Positions 9,802 to 19,926 of a DNA stretch of 64,000 nt are shown piece by piece (position 1 is the stretch's first letter; the number at the start of each line of letters is the position of its first letter). A program made the translations under genes and the position numbers. Source of the stretch: Anodontia alba (Eukaryota > Mollusca > Bivalvia > Lucinida > Lucinidae); the NCBI GenBank assembly GCA_964016985.1, contig OZ024833.1:58603463-58667462 (forward strand), written 5' to 3'. The notes beneath the pieces are model-generated. The model saw only the letters and a program-made list of their open reading frames with translations, was not told the DNA's origin and did no database searches.

Positions 9802-9965
9802 TATCAAATTGTTTTTGCCTCTCTTCTGAAACAGGGTCTACTCTAAAAGGAAAGAATTTAGGACCAAATTCTTTCCTTGTAGAGCAGATCAGTTCTTTTT
9901 TTTTTTTTTTTTTTTTTTGTTTTTTCAGAAGACTACAGGTGTGCAGGAAAGCAAACAGGAAGTCA
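9802..9965. repeat. Two-copy inverted repeat, copy 1
   Basis: TTTTTGCCTCTCTTCTGAAA ... CTCTAAAAGGAAAGAATTT / AAATTCTTTCCTTGTAGAG ... GGAAAGCAAACAGGAAGTCA. The same structure recurs at 29130-29315. Probably a small inverted-repeat transposon. Confidence 0.55.
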
Positions 9966-9990
9966 CTAAAGTTTTGTTTGTTTTTTTTTT

Positions 9991-10657
9991 TGCTTGTGTT
10001 GAGGTTTTATAGTCCAGTCAACCATTGAGGTCATGTCGAGCGTATGGATCAAGCTTTTAGTGGAAGCTAATACTTGTAACACAGTTTGTATAGTCCTGCA
10101 TTAATTCCACACCCAGACATCTTGACAGAACTGTTAAACTCTCACGACTTCCCTGAAACCAACAGCAGCTGCCAAGGATGTTTCTACTCCACAATTGATA
10201 AAGACATTTAGGTAGCAAAAAATAAGAAGGGAAGATTACAATCTACCATCCATAATAACTAATTCCCATCACAAGAAAACATATCTTATGCCAATCTTGA
10301 CAGTTCTACCAAAGCTCCAGATTAGGTACTTTTTTTTTTTTTTTCATCACAAAGTATATATTGATATTTTTTCTTATTTATCCACAAAAAAAATGTTGTT
10401 GGTATTCATTACAAGTACCTAACCACACTTTTTCTGAGCAGGCCTAGTCCTCTAAGCAGTTAACCAGTACTTGTGCAGAGTCTTTTGCCAGAAAATGACA
10501 AATGCCCTTCTTGAAACAGCAGAAGGAGAGAATGACCACAGAAAATATTCCATAATCAATTTCAACAAAATAATGTTGCCAGACCCTGAGGGGATCGAAC
10601 CCACGACTTCCTGATCACCAATCAAATAGGCATCTGACTGAGCCACCGATGCCGGCC
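9991..10657 (-). mobile_element. SINE-A copy interrupted by about 370 bp
   Basis: 3' part at about 9991-10043 (GTGTTGAGGTTTTATAGTCC ... CATGTCGAGCG); the rest at 10417-10657 (ACCTAACCACAC ... GGGGATCGAACCC ... TGAGCCACCGATGCCGGCC). The head complement (B box GATCGAACCC) is clear. The 10044-10416 insert ends in a degraded FB-G half (TTTTTTCTTATTTATCCACA) and is otherwise unidentified. Confidence 0.65.
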
Positions 10658-10752
10658 AACCACAGCTGAGTAAAGTCAGGCACAAGACTTCAAGAAATTG
10701 AGTTTTAGGACTGTCAACATAAAAGTCTGCAGCCCAATCCACCATCATGCGA

Positions 10753-10976
10753 TTAATGCTTAGCACTCTGGGTAAAATTTTCAGCAGATAACATTTTGAA
10801 ATATTTTTCTTATTTTTCGCATAAAACAGGTTTTGACATTACATGCAAATTGTCTCCATTACAGAAAATATGCATGAAATGTCAAATCCTGTTTTGTGGG
10901 AAAAATAAGTAAAAAGTCACCAATTTATTGTGTACTGAATTTGCCCATAGAGCGGCAAATTATTAACCCTTAACAT
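10753..10976. mobile_element. FB-F fold-back element
   Basis: TTAA 10753-10756 and 10973-10976. Left arm GCTTAGCACTCTGGGTAAAA; the right arm has diverged (TTTGCCCATAGAGCGGC). A second, degraded TTAA-type repeat (about 10973-11075, ending GGCACTTTAAGAGTTAAC) abuts it. Confidence 0.65.
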
Positions 10977-11230
10977 TTCATTTGAATTGTCGAGACATTT
11001 TCTAAGAAAAATAAAAAAAAAAAAAAGATAGAATGCCCTATGCTACAAATTTTTGCTTGGCACTTTAAGAGTTAACCTTGGCCCTAAGGTTAGTGAATGA
11101 TAGCATACCAGTCGTATGACAAATAAAGAACATCCTGACATGAATGAACAGCTGCACAATCTAATAGGGATCTTCACACTCTTTGCACATGGGAAAACAT
11201 TCCAGATAGTAGAAGTTGTGTCATCAGGAA

Positions 11231-11430
11231 TTAACCATTTTAGTCTGGAAACCCCACAAAAGGATAACTGGCAAGCAGTGCAGAACCAGATCAGATCCCA
11301 CAAAATGTGTAATCTGATCAGGGTCTACACTGTTTGCATTTAACAACAACTAACCAGACACACTTTATTAGAAATAGCCCAGCCCAAAGAGTTGTGGTAG
11401 AAAAGTTCACTTGACATAAATATATCCCAA
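11231..11430. mobile_element. MITE-B variant (B')
   Basis: TTAACCATTTTAGTCTGGAA left end, palindromic core at about 11272-11340, then a B'-specific right side (AACTAACCAGACACACT ... GTTGTGGTAGAAAAGTTCAC) also seen at 25987-26209 and 35459-35530. Confidence 0.65.
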
Positions 11431-11484
11431 GTGCTATTATCAAAACTCCAGAGAGATGTTGTATTGTTACTCAGAGTTTTTTTG

Positions 11485-11619
11485 TTTTTTTTCACCCAAA
11501 AAGTCTTGAAGTTTTTCCCCACGAAAACATACGTTATTGTACTCATTCGAAGTCTCTTGTCAAGGCACTTCTAATGAATACTCACAGCATATGTTTTTGT
11601 GGAGAAATTATATAAAAAG
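11485..11619. mobile_element. FB-G fragment
   Basis: CACGAAAACATACGTTATTG ... CAAGGCACTTCTAATGAATA ... ATATGTTTTTGTGGAGAAAT: both arms present, outer ends decayed. Confidence 0.55.
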
Positions 11620-11624
11620 CACCG

Positions 11625-12066
11625 CAAGCATAATACCCCGCCATAGCAATTATTTGTTTATGTATTAAAGAAATTGACTGGAGAGACAGATAACAATCCT
11701 AAACCAGATCTTGATAATATCAATGGAATGATAACAATCCTAAACCAGATTGCATATAGCAAGTTTGGTTAAAAGGCCTTGCTATTTACTCAAGTTATTG
11801 TCCAGAAATGAAAATATGGGCATGTCTTGGGCTCCATAAAAATTTGACGAAATTTGCCCATTAGCAATTCCAAAACAGATCTCCTTAAGGTCAATGCATC
11901 AATGCACATACCAAGTTTGGTGCAAATCCATTGATGTTCACTCAAGATATCATCCGTAAAAACGTATGGACAGATGGACGGACGGACATAAGACGGACGG
12001 ACGGATAGACACACGGATGCCCAACGTGAAATCATAATACCCCACCACTATTGTGTGGTGGGCTAT
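11625..12066. mobile_element. Short pearl-like / Helitron-like element
   Basis: Starts near AATACCCCGCCATAGC and ends with several GGAC units (11975-12003) and the hairpin CCCCACCAC-TATT-GTGTGGTGGG (12040-12061). The interior (GGGCTCCATAAAAATTTGAC, CCAAGTTTGGTGCAAATCC) is single-copy rather than a tandem array. Same end architecture as 6541-9058. Confidence 0.6.
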
Positions 12067-12323
12067 AAAAAGAAAAACGTTTATCTGTGATACTCTTCTT
12101 ACAGGACTACAACTTAGCTCTTGCCTGTTCATCCACAGTCTGATCAAGGCCTTTAGTGGTCATCAATATATTCAACAGTATCTGGACCATGTCAAGTGAA
12201 TATGTAACTTCAAACACGTGCAAAATGTCAGATTCAGATCATCCTGCGCATGCGCAACATATCATCCTGGCCTTTCCTCTCCATTCATACATTCTGTAGT
12301 AGCCAATGATTAGATTAGCAGAC

Positions 12324-12380
12324 AGTGAAGGCCCTGATCAGACTGCGCATTTGCGCAGTCTGGGCCTTTGCTGTCTGCAC
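12324..12380. repeat. Divergent palindromic core
   Basis: AGCAGACAGTGAAGGCCC arm, inner TGATCAGACTGCGCA/TGCGCAGTCTGGGCC, closing TGCTGTCTGC. The outer arm has drifted from GCAAACAGTG. No MITE termini found. Confidence 0.5.
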
Positions 12381-12473
12381 ATTTTCGCTTGGTGAGCTGA
12401 TCTAATGGTTCCTGAAGGCCCTGATGGTAAAGATTTTCCAATTTTGCATACAAAATATGATAGTGAATCATCT

Positions 12474-12683
12474 TTAACACTTAGCAGTCTGAGTAAGAAT
12501 TTTCAGCAGACAACATATTGGAATATTTTTCTTATCTTTTCCAGAAAACAGGATTTGGCATTTCATGCAAATTGGAGACAATCTGCATGAAATGTTAAAA
12601 TCTGTTATCCAGGAAAAATAATAAAAATATTTCAATATATCATCTGCAGAAAATTTTACCCAGAGTGCTAAGCATTATAATCT
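12474..12683. mobile_element. FB-F fold-back element
   Basis: TTAACACTTAGCAGTCTGAG left end, right end TTTACCCAGAGTGCTAAGCA, centre GCAAATTGGAGACAATCTGC. Confidence 0.65.
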
Positions 12684-12771
12684 CTAATCTACTGAATCTG
12701 ACTATCAGAGGAAAATTGATGAAAATATAATTCAATTTCTTTTTGCTTAATATTACATTCAAACTGTTTGT

Positions 12772-13162
12772 TTTGGGGTTGATTGTTTACAATCGAACCA
12801 AGTATATATACACCAAAATTTCCTTACCATTGTTGTCCATGTGATAATCATTGACCAATGAAATCATTTAACCATGTGTTTGTACAAAATCCAGGTAACA
12901 GTTGTTTATACTTGTGCTATTCTTATCGTTGTGATGTCAGAGGGTTGATTATCTGCAAAACCTGGGCTGAGACATTGACAAACAGCACAGATCCAGATCA
13001 GACGCCCCAGAATATGGCATCTGATCAGGGTCAGCCCTGTTTGCTTAAATTACAGGAAGTTAGGGGTTAAATGAAACAGGCTTAAGTCCCTGTTCAGGAC
13101 CATTTTCCCAGCCTACACTCAGAGACAATCGACCCACCAGTGCTGTCAGTGCTTTGATTTTT
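12772..13162. mobile_element. MITE-E copy
   Basis: From GTTGATTGTTTACAATCGAACC to GTGCTGTCAGTGCTTTGATT, with the palindromic core at 12979-13044 and CAGGACCATTTTCCCAGCCT. It aligns with 36055-36420 and, reversed, with 4181-4533. Confidence 0.6.
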
Positions 13163-13261
13163 ATTTTCTTGTCAGCAACAAGAACTAGTACTTCATCAGA
13201 GATACAAATATGGCATTTTTTTTTTTTTTTCGAAAAGGGCTGATTTTTTTCCTCTTTCTCC

Positions 13262-13335
13262 ATGAGCAAATAGTGTAGACCCAGATCAAATCCTGAAGAA
13301 CAGGGCATCTGAGCAGGGTCTAGAATGTTTGCCAC
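13262..13335. repeat. Palindromic core (degraded)
   Basis: GAGCAAATAGTGTAGACCC ... GGGTCTAGAATGTTTGCCAC: shared core type, between two oppositely oriented MITE-E pieces. Confidence 0.5.
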
Positions 13336-13344
13336 TCATCGGCA

Positions 13345-13520
13345 CATCAGCAATTAGGATCAAAGTACTGACAGCACTAGTGGGTCAATTTTCTCTTGAG
13401 TGTAGGCTGGAAAAATGGTCCTGAAGGGGTTTTATTTAATCCTTAACTTCCTGTTATTTAAGCCAACAGTGGCATCTGATCTGGGTCTGCACTGTCTGCC
13501 AATGTCCCAATCCAGGTTAT
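13345..13520. mobile_element. MITE-E fragment, inverted relative to 12772-13162
   Basis: GATCAAAGTACTGACAGCACTAG ... AATGGTCCTGAAGGGG ... CTGCACTGTCTGCCAATGTC ... CCAGGTTAT. It forms an inverted pair with the preceding copy. Confidence 0.55.
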
Positions 13521-13701
13521 ACCACCCCCACTTCTAAGTGTAAGCCAATCAGATTCCTTGATCCAGGTTGTTGATATAAATTCACATACTGAATGGCTAA
13601 CAGTGCAGATCCAGATCAGTTGGCTTCTACAGAAGCCAACTGATCTGGATCTACATTGTTTGCAAAGGCAGGGCATATCCGGGTTCAACAGGACAATTTA
13701 A
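13521..13701. mobile_element. MITE-A copy, left end lost
   Basis: CACTTCTAAGTGTAAGCCAATC ... strong core at about 13591-13665 ... GGGTTCAACAGGACAATTTAA. The TTAA remains only on the right. Confidence 0.65.
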
Positions 13702-13956
13702 CCAACACTGATGCCCACACCAACGCTGACACCAAAAACTGAATGTTGTCTGCTACAATTTTGCCTGCAACCTAAAAGTTGTCTTTCAGGCCATCCTGCG
13801 CAACTCATCAGTGTCTTTGCCTTCCGCTGACAGATTCTCCAATAATCCATGGCAGTGACTCGTGAAGTTCCTGCTTAGACTGCATGGCGGCACATTTGTG
13901 GGCTGCATATGCCTTAAGTTTGATACCTTTGTGCATGGCATAGCCAATACATGTAT

Positions 13957-14177
13957 CGTAATAACCCTGAGTACTGGGACAGACAGGCCTGAGCAAACTT
14001 ACAATGTAGACCTAGATCAGATGCTGCAGAACCCGGTATCTGATCAAGGTCTACACTGTTTGCCAGTCATCCAACAGTTTTGGGGCGCCGTTACAGATAG
14101 CCAAATGTACTTGTTCAAATTTTAGGATAAGTATGGTAAGGCATGCAACTGTCCCAATATTTATGGTAATTACGGTA
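13957..14177. mobile_element. MITE-C copy
   Basis: TATCGTAATAACCCTGAGTA / ATATTTATGGTAATTACGGTA inverted ends, each with a CTGGGACA/TGTCCCA motif. Palindromic core at about 13998-14063. Confidence 0.7.
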
Positions 14178-14267
14178 TAAACAATATTCAAACAACTGAT
14201 TCACTCTGATTCAGTCTGATTCACAGAGACACCAACTCAGCAGGAAACAGATAATCTATTAATAGCC

Positions 14268-14479
14268 CATAATGCTGAGCATGCTGGGTAAAGTTTTCCA
14301 GACAACATTTTGTAATATTTTTTCTCATTTTTCCCAGAAAAGAGGTTTTGACATTTCATGCAAATTGTCTCCAATGGAGACAATTTGCATGAAATGTCAA
14401 ATCCTTTTTTCTGAGAAAAATAAGAAAAATATATCAATTTGTCGTCTGCTGAATGAGCTCAGTGACTGATAAAGGTTAA
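14268..14479. mobile_element. FB-F fold-back element
   Basis: ATAATGCTGAGCATGCTGGG left, right TGATAAAGGTTAA (TTAA 14476-14479). The centre is a perfect GACATTTCATGCAAATTGTC / complement hairpin around TCCAATGGAG. Confidence 0.65.
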
Positions 14480-14677
14480 TGTGCTAAGTGAAATTGCAGT
14501 AGACAACATTCTATTTTTTTTTTTATTTTACACAGAAACCGAGATATAACATTTCATGTGAATCGTCCGCAAAGTCTCATTTTCTCTGAAAAATATGAAA
14601 AAAAGAATCAATATGCCATCTGCTGCAGTTCGTGACTGTCTGCTGCATGCAGTTGTGATTAGAGCTTTAAGGGTTAT
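14476..14677. mobile_element. FB-F' diverged fold-back element abutting the previous one
   Basis: Starts at the same TTAA (14476) with TTAATGTGCTAAGTGAAATTG; arms contain AACATTTCATGTGAATCGTC; ends GATTAGAGCTTTAAGGGTTA. F' is a more divergent fold-back subgroup. Confidence 0.5.
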
Positions 14678-14887
14678 AAATTCTGACAGAGTATTTAACT
14701 TGCTATTTCCTCTGAAGTAATGATTTTTGCAGAAAAAATATGTAATCAAGTATGAAAACACTTTCAGTAATGTTTTTCTTTGTATAACCACCAACAGCAA
14801 ACAAGTGAAAATGAAAGACTCGACATGCTCAATAAAGAGCATCAATTATCTGTAAAACTAACAAATACATAGCTCCAGATAAGGTAT

Positions 14888-15031
14888 CAACATAATATAT
14901 AGGTTGTTGATACTTTCACATACTGAATGACAAACAGTGCAGATCCAGGTCAGAAGCCAACCGATCTGGATCAACACTGTTTGTAAAGGCAGGGCATATC
15001 CGGGTTCCGGGTTCCGCAGGACCAGGGTTAA
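14888..15031. mobile_element. MITE-A copy, left part lost
   Basis: TTGTTGATACTTTCACATACTG ... core ... GGTTCCGCAGGACCAGGGTTAA with right TTAA at 15028-15031. The inner arm of the core is deleted (CAGGTCAGAAGCCAACCGATC). Confidence 0.6.
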
Positions 15032-15228
15032 AGTTTATCATTCAGCAGATGACAAATTGATGATATTTTTCTTTTTGTACCCAGAAAACAGGATTTGACG
15101 TTTCAAGAAAACTGTCTACATTGGAGACATTTTGCATGAAATGTCAAATCCTGCTTCCTGTGAAAATAAAAAAAAAAATTTTCAAACTGGCATGTGCTGA
15201 AAATTTTACCCAGAGTGCTAAGTGTTAA
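15028..15228. mobile_element. FB-F element sharing a TTAA with MITE-A
   Basis: TTAA 15028-15031 (also the right TTAA of the preceding MITE-A) and 15225-15228. Centre GTCTACATTGGAGAC; right arm TTTACCCAGAGTGCTAAGTG. Confidence 0.65.
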
Positions 15229-15284
15229 GACGATCTGACACACCTCCAAGGGAAAGAACTCTGACATGGAAATAGTTGCCTTTC

Positions 15285-15380
15285 TTCTCATATTGTTGTC
15301 AAATGGAGACAATTTGCATGAAATGTCAAATCTTGTTTTCTGGCATAAATAAGAAAATATCAATTTGTCATCTGTTGAAT
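15285..15380. repeat. FB-F right-half fragment
   Basis: CAAATGGAGACAATTTGCATGAAATG ... TAAGAAAATATCAATTTGTC: only the distal half of the palindrome. Confidence 0.5.
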
Positions 15381-15484
15381 TACTGGAATGAGACAGAGTC
15401 AATACTTCTGCTGTTTGCAGCCAAGTGGTCTCTAAACATTGAGCAGACATGATACACCCAATAAAATTAAATTTAGCCATTATA

Positions 15485-16085
15485 ACCTTTACCACTCTGG
15501 GGGCAAATTCAGGAGAGAATTAACTGGTGATATTTTTCTTATTTTTCCGAAAAAATTTGGAAAAAAATGTTTCTAAATGTCCTCTGCTGAAATTTTACTC
15601 AATAAAACAGCAATCAGCTTATAACCTTAATGACCCTCCGGAAAAAGACAACAAATTGATGATTTGTTTGTGTTGAGGTTTTACGGCCCAGTCAACCCAA
15701 TGGGGTCATGTTGAGCGTGGTCAGTTTACCTAAACACATGTTTACTGGACAGGCTTAGTCCTCTAAGCGGTTAACCAGTACTGTGCACATTCTTTCGCCA
15801 GAAACTGACAACTGCCCTTCTTGAATCAGCGGAAGGGAGAGAATGACCATAGAAAATATTTCATGATCAATCTCCACAAAAGAATGTTGCCGACCTCGGC
15901 GGGGGTTGAACCCGAGACCTCCTGGTCTCTAGTCGGACGGCGCATCCAACTGAGCCACCGAGGATGATATTTTTCTTATTTTTTTTTCCAGAAAATAGGC
16001 TCTGATATTTAACACAAACTGTCTCCCAAGGAAACAATTTGCACGAAATGTCAAAGCCTATTTTCTGGGAAATAAGAAAATTATT
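15485..16085. mobile_element. FB-F-type sequence interrupted by a SINE-A
   Basis: Fold-back arms on both sides of the SINE-A at 15664-15962: left AACCTTTACCACTCTGGGGG ... ACAAATTGATGAT, right ATTTTTCTTATTTTTTTTTC ... GGAAACAATTTGCACGAAATG. Probably two overlapping FB-F pieces. Confidence 0.5.
15664..15962 (-). mobile_element. SINE-A copy
   Basis: Near full length on the minus strand: 3' tail complement TTTGTTTGTGTTGAGG, body CAGTCAACCCAATGGGGTCA, B-box complement GGGGTTGAACCC and A-box complement CCAACTGAGCCACCGAGG. Flanked by a short GATGAT repeat consistent with target duplication. Confidence 0.8.
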
Positions 16086-16090
16086 TTAGA

Positions 16091-16456
16091 CTGATTCTGT
16101 CCTAGAATGTCAGCAAGAGCCAGACCATGTGGCAGTATCAAAAGAAAAAACGGTATTAATGGAATAAGGTAGTCTGACCCATGCTGACAAAAGGTAAAAT
16201 ACTCCTCCTTCTACACATATCATCTCCCTTTCTTATCAGAAACCCATAACTGATCAGCAAAAAATCAGGGAGAAAGACATTCCAAAAGCAGAAAGACAGG
16301 ATTTTTGTAAAATATGAATCATTTTATGCTGATGAGTCTATGGAATGTGGCAGAGCCAATATTTATGCTGTAGCAACCATATTGTCTTGCAATAGTGGTC
16401 TCTACTGAGTAAATATTGAGCAGACATGATACACCCAATAATACAGCAATTAGCCA
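16091..16456. other. Unassigned stretch
   Basis: Contains CATGCTGACAAAAGGTAAAATACTCCTC and TTTTTGTAAAATATGAATCATT, both seen again at about 17080-17215, so this is an unnamed dispersed repeat. No coding signal. Confidence 0.45.
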
Positions 16457-16670
16457 TTAACCCTTGTCATGCTGAAAAAATTAAGATGCCACGGCCATTT
16501 CTAATTTTCAGCCAATCAGATTACTTGATCCGGATTGTTGCTATAAATTCACATACTTAATGGCAAACAGTGCAGATCCAGATCAGTTGGCTTCTTCAGA
16601 AGCCAACTGATCTGGATCTACACTGTTTGCAAAGGCAGGGTAAATCTGGGTTCAGCAGGACAAGGGTTAA
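16457..16670. mobile_element. MITE-A copy, complete
   Basis: TTAA 16457-16460 and 16667-16670, ends CCCTTGTCATGCTGAA / TTCAGCAGGACAAGGG. The core at about 16563-16632 is a near-perfect palindrome through TTGGCTTCTTCAGAAGCCAA. Confidence 0.8.
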
Positions 16671-16782
16671 ACTAGAGAGATCAACAAGCTGTAGTAATTG
16701 ATTATCACTAAATCTGTCATGTCTTAGCAGAATATTACTATATCTCTATTGCTCAAAGCATAAAGAGACAAACAGAAGCTGA

Positions 16783-16990
16783 TTAACCAATTGTAGTCTG
16801 GAGACCCCTAAAACAGACCCAGATCAGACGCTTCCGAACATGGCATCTGATCAGGATCCCCACTGTTTGCAAATAGTCCAACCATTTTTCTCTCAATATC
16901 TAAATCACATAGCCTGACATACCTAAAATCGAATTTAGAATCTTCAAATATATAGCGTGGGGGGAGTTCATTCAGTCTACAAAGGGTTAT
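16783..16990. mobile_element. MITE-B copy
   Basis: TTAACCAATTGTAGTCTGGAG left end, ATTCAGTCTACAAAGGGTTA right end. The first arm of the core is shortened (AAACAGACCCAGATCAG). Confidence 0.65.
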
Positions 16991-17266
16991 AGGATAAACA
17001 ATAATTTAGGCTCAGCAACAATATTGCAGCAATTTGACACAAATTGTCTACTACTGTTGTAGTATTCTAATCTAACAAAGGTAAAATACTCCTCTTTGAC
17101 TATTTTCTACACATATCATCTCCCATACCTGTCAGAATCAGCCAAATCAGGGAGAAGGACATCTTCAAAAGACAGCATTTTTGTAAAATATGGATCATTC
17201 TTATGCTGATTCACATATCAGTTAGACAGGAGAGCCAGTCGTATATGCTAGCAATGTAAGCATAAT

Positions 17267-17475
17267 TTAACCCTACTCCTGCTGAACTCAGATATGCCCT
17301 GCCTTAAATTTGCAAACAATGTAGATCCAGTTTAGTTGGCTTCTTAACTGATCTGGATCAGCACTGTTTGTCATTCAGTAAGTTAATTCATATCAACAAC
17401 CTGGTTCAAGTGATCTGACTGGCTGACAATTAGAAGAGGATGTGGCATCAATTTATTCGTCCTGATAAGGGTTAA
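17267..17475. mobile_element. MITE-A copy with reduced core
   Basis: TTAACCCTACTCCTGCTGAA ... CCTGATAAGGGTTAA. The central palindrome has lost one inner arm (AGTTGGCTTCTTAACTGATC). Confidence 0.65.
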
Positions 17476-17649
17476 ACCACTATCTGGACCTGGTATAGAA
17501 ATGGTGAAAAGATGAAGACCCTGACTAAGCTGCATGTATTGTACCTATACACTATTTATGACAGCTATCATGCAAGGAATTTTAGTTTAACCAGTTTTAG
17601 TCTGGAGACCATCATCATCATCATCTTCATCATCATCATCATCGGATTT

Positions 17650-18073
17650 TGATTAACATGCAGGTACAGGGGCAATATCCACATTAGTGGGTCCCCTTCC
17701 AGATAGCTGGCTTGCCGCACGCACGGCAGATCTCAAACCAGATCTCCAGGTGTGTCTATCATGAGGGTCGATAGCCAAGAGCTTCGACTCGCTGCAATCC
17801 CTCTCTGTCAGCTGCTTCCATGTCATACTGGGCCTCCCAGGCCCATGCTTTCCATCAATCTGTATGTCACAGGCTGTCTACGGAACCACTGGAGCGTTCC
17901 ACATGTACGGAACCACTGGAGCGTTCCACATGTCCATACCAGCCGAGCTTTCTGTCCTTAGGAATGAGGTACAGATCCTCAATGCCAAGCCATGCCAGTA
18001 GCTCGGACCTGATGGAGACAATGTCTTGCAGCTCGACATTGCAGATCTGTCTGATCATTGCCCTGTCATTCCG
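17650..18073 (-). pseudogene. LINE C-terminal region (piece 2) with 24-bp tandem duplication
   Basis: Continues piece 1 after the SINE. HVERSSGSV occurs twice in a row, from a 24-bp direct duplication at about 17885-17934 (CCACTGGAGCGTTCCACATG repeated). The frame is lost further down. Confidence 0.6.
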
Positions 18074-18086
18074 CTGCAGATGTTGG

Positions 18087-18394
18087 ATTTTGGTTTGTGT
18101 TGAGGTTTTATGGCCCAGTCAACCCAATGGGGTCATGTCGAGCGCGGTCAGTTTACCTAACCACACGTTTACTGGGCAGGCTTAGTCCTCTAAGCGGTTA
18201 ACCAGTATTGTGCACATTCTTTCGCCAGAAACTGACAACTGCCCTTCTTGAATCAGCGGAAGGGAGAGAATGACTGTAGAAAATATTTCATGATCAATCT
18301 CCACGAAAGAATGTTGCCGACCTCGGCGGGGGTTGAACCCGCGACCTCCTGGTCTCCAGTCGGACGGGGCATCCAAATGAGCCACCGAGGCCGG
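18087..18394 (-). mobile_element. SINE-A copy with perfect target duplication
   Basis: Full-length SINE-A on the minus strand flanked by GCTGCAGATGTTGG (18073-18086 and 18394-18407). Clear B-box complement GGGGTTGAACCCGCGAC and A-box complement AATGAGCCACCGAGGCC. Inserted in the LINE fragment. Confidence 0.85.
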
Positions 18395-18409
18395 CTGCAG
18401 ATGTTGGGA

Positions 18410-18861
18410 GGTTTGGCTTTGTCAATGGCCAAGTCTCAATGGCATGGAGCATTGCGCTCAGCACACTAGAGCTGTACACGCAGCCACGTTTTGAAAGGGA
18501 GATGGCATGAAGAGAGAACTGGTAGCAGCGCCTTGAACTTCTTCCAGGTGGTTTTCTCACGTGTTGTGGCTGAAAGTTCACAGCCACCGGCTGCTGAGAG
18601 CATGTCTCCAAGGTAGCAAACGAAAGCTACCACCTCCAGCTTGTCAGGTCTGATGTGGACTTCCCTCTGTGGTGTGCTGTCCAAGGGGAATGCAGTTCCA
18701 TGGCACCATGTACATCTGTAATCAGGGTCCTTTGTCAAGTGCCTGAGCCCACTGCATTTCTTGTGCACCAATGCAGAAGATGCTGTTGCTGCCCACTCCA
18801 GTGCAATAGACGGCGCATGGAAACTCACCTGAACTCTGCAGGAGGACCAGGCCTGTACCAC
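18410..18861 (-). pseudogene. LINE reverse transcriptase C-terminal region (piece 1)
   Basis: About 131 codons open at 18466-18861, then continuing in another frame toward 18410 (SSVLSAMLHAIETWPLTKPN). A CRHLTKDPDYRCTWC-like cysteine pair precedes a conserved FVCYLGDMLSAAGGCE segment. The frame change and the SINE-A downstream make it a pseudogene. Confidence 0.65.
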
Positions 18862-19324
18862 AGATTATGATCATTGTCTTTCCTGCATTTTACTCTCAGT
18901 CCTTTCTCCTTCACTGCTTCTTTCCAAGTCAAGAGTCCTGACACATGTCTCAAGCAATTCAAATGGGTAATTGGCAGAGCAGATCAGATACTGCAGTGCC
19001 TAATTAGGGTCTCCACTGTTTGCAAATAGTTAGCCATTTTTCTCTAGGAATAATCTAATCACACAGCCTGACTTACTATAAACTGAAACTGGAATCTTCA
19101 AGTATATAGTGTGGAGGAGTTTATTCAGTCTAAAATGGGTTAAAAAAAAGTTATTCCAAGTACATGTATATACAACTTTACAACTGACTGAAAGCTCAGA
19201 TGGCATGTGTGTTATCAACTCCTTAGGAATTTTGTTCAGATATCATGTCTAGATTTAATAATTATAATGACAAAATTTATCAGAAGTAACCCTGATTTCA
19301 TCTATATCTATTTTGTAACGAAAA

Positions 19325-19514
19325 TTTTACTCAAATAGTGCCAAACAAAATTATAGCAGATGATATTATGAAATATTTCTTCTTTTTGCTTTATTTTTTT
19401 AGAGATGGTAATTCTTGACATTACATGTGGATTGTCTGCCAAGCAGACAATTCTCATGAAATGACATTGAGACTTATTTTCTGAAAAATAAACAAATAAA
19501 AAAAAATCCCATCT
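19325..19514. mobile_element. FB-F' diverged fold-back element
   Basis: Arms with TATAGCAGATGATATTATGAAAT and AAAAAAATCCCATCTGCTAT, centre TTGTCTGCCAAGCAGACAA. Confidence 0.5.
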
Positions 19515-19730
19515 GCTATTCAGCAGACAACAAAACTGATGATATTTTTTCTTTAATATTTTTCCCAGAAAACAGGATTTGACATTTCATGCAAATATCT
19601 TAATTGGCCATTGAGGACAATTTGCATAAAATGTCAAAACCTGTTTTTCAGGGGAAAAAAATAAGAAAAATATCATCAATTTGTCATCTGCTGAAATTTT
19701 TACCCAGAGTGCTATAAGCGTAAAGGATTT
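19515..19730. mobile_element. FB-F fold-back element, left end lost
   Basis: CAGCAGACAACAAAACTGATG ... GTCATCTGCTGAAATTTTTACC ... CAGAGTGCTATAAGCG; the central hairpin has an insertion (ATCTTAATTGGCCATT). Confidence 0.6.
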
Positions 19731-19734
19731 ACTT

Positions 19735-19926
19735 ACATCCAAATCTCAACATTTCATTGAAATGTTCTCAGCAGGAAATGTATTTTCACTAGAAGCGTCA
19801 ATCAAAGTACAGCAGACAACATTCTAAAATATTTCATGTCAGACCTTATTTTCTCTGAATTTTTATTTATTTATTTATTTTGTTTTAGAAAACTTCATTT
19901 GCTGCTGTTTTGACTTGCTTTAAAGG
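19735..19926. repeat. FB-F' fragment with TTTA repeat
   Basis: AACATTTCATTGAAATGTTC, ATTTCATGTCAGACCTTATTTT, then (TTTA)n and CTGCTGTTTTGACTTGCTTTAAAGG. Confidence 0.4.

Larger units (their letters stand above)
17611..18960 (-). mobile_element. LINE 3' fragment, minus strand, (GAT)n tail
   Basis: On the minus strand the fragment encodes the C-terminal region of a non-LTR reverse transcriptase polyprotein and ends in a (GAT)n tail (complement 17611-17643). Coding pieces: 18861 down to about 18410 (with VCYLGDMLSAAGGCELS, typical of the post-RT region) and 18058 down to about 17867 (MIRQICNVELQD, GWYGHVERS). A SINE-A at 18087-18394 splits them. No catalytic RT motif is included. Clade not assigned with confidence. 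Confidence 0.7.
17587..19144. mobile_element. MITE-B interrupted by a LINE (which carries a SINE)
   Basis: Left end 17587-17610 (TTAACCAGTTTTAGTCTGGA) stops inside the element; the continuation starts at about 18961 with AAATGGGTAATTGGCAGAGC and runs to ATTCAGTCTAAAATGGGTTAA (TTAA 19141-19144). In intact copies these halves are contiguous, so 17611-18960 is an insertion. Confidence 0.7.

Noticed and set aside
17752..18870. Plus-strand ORFs of 69-121 aa
   Set aside because: They are antisense shadows of the minus-strand LINE fragment and of the nested SINE-A.
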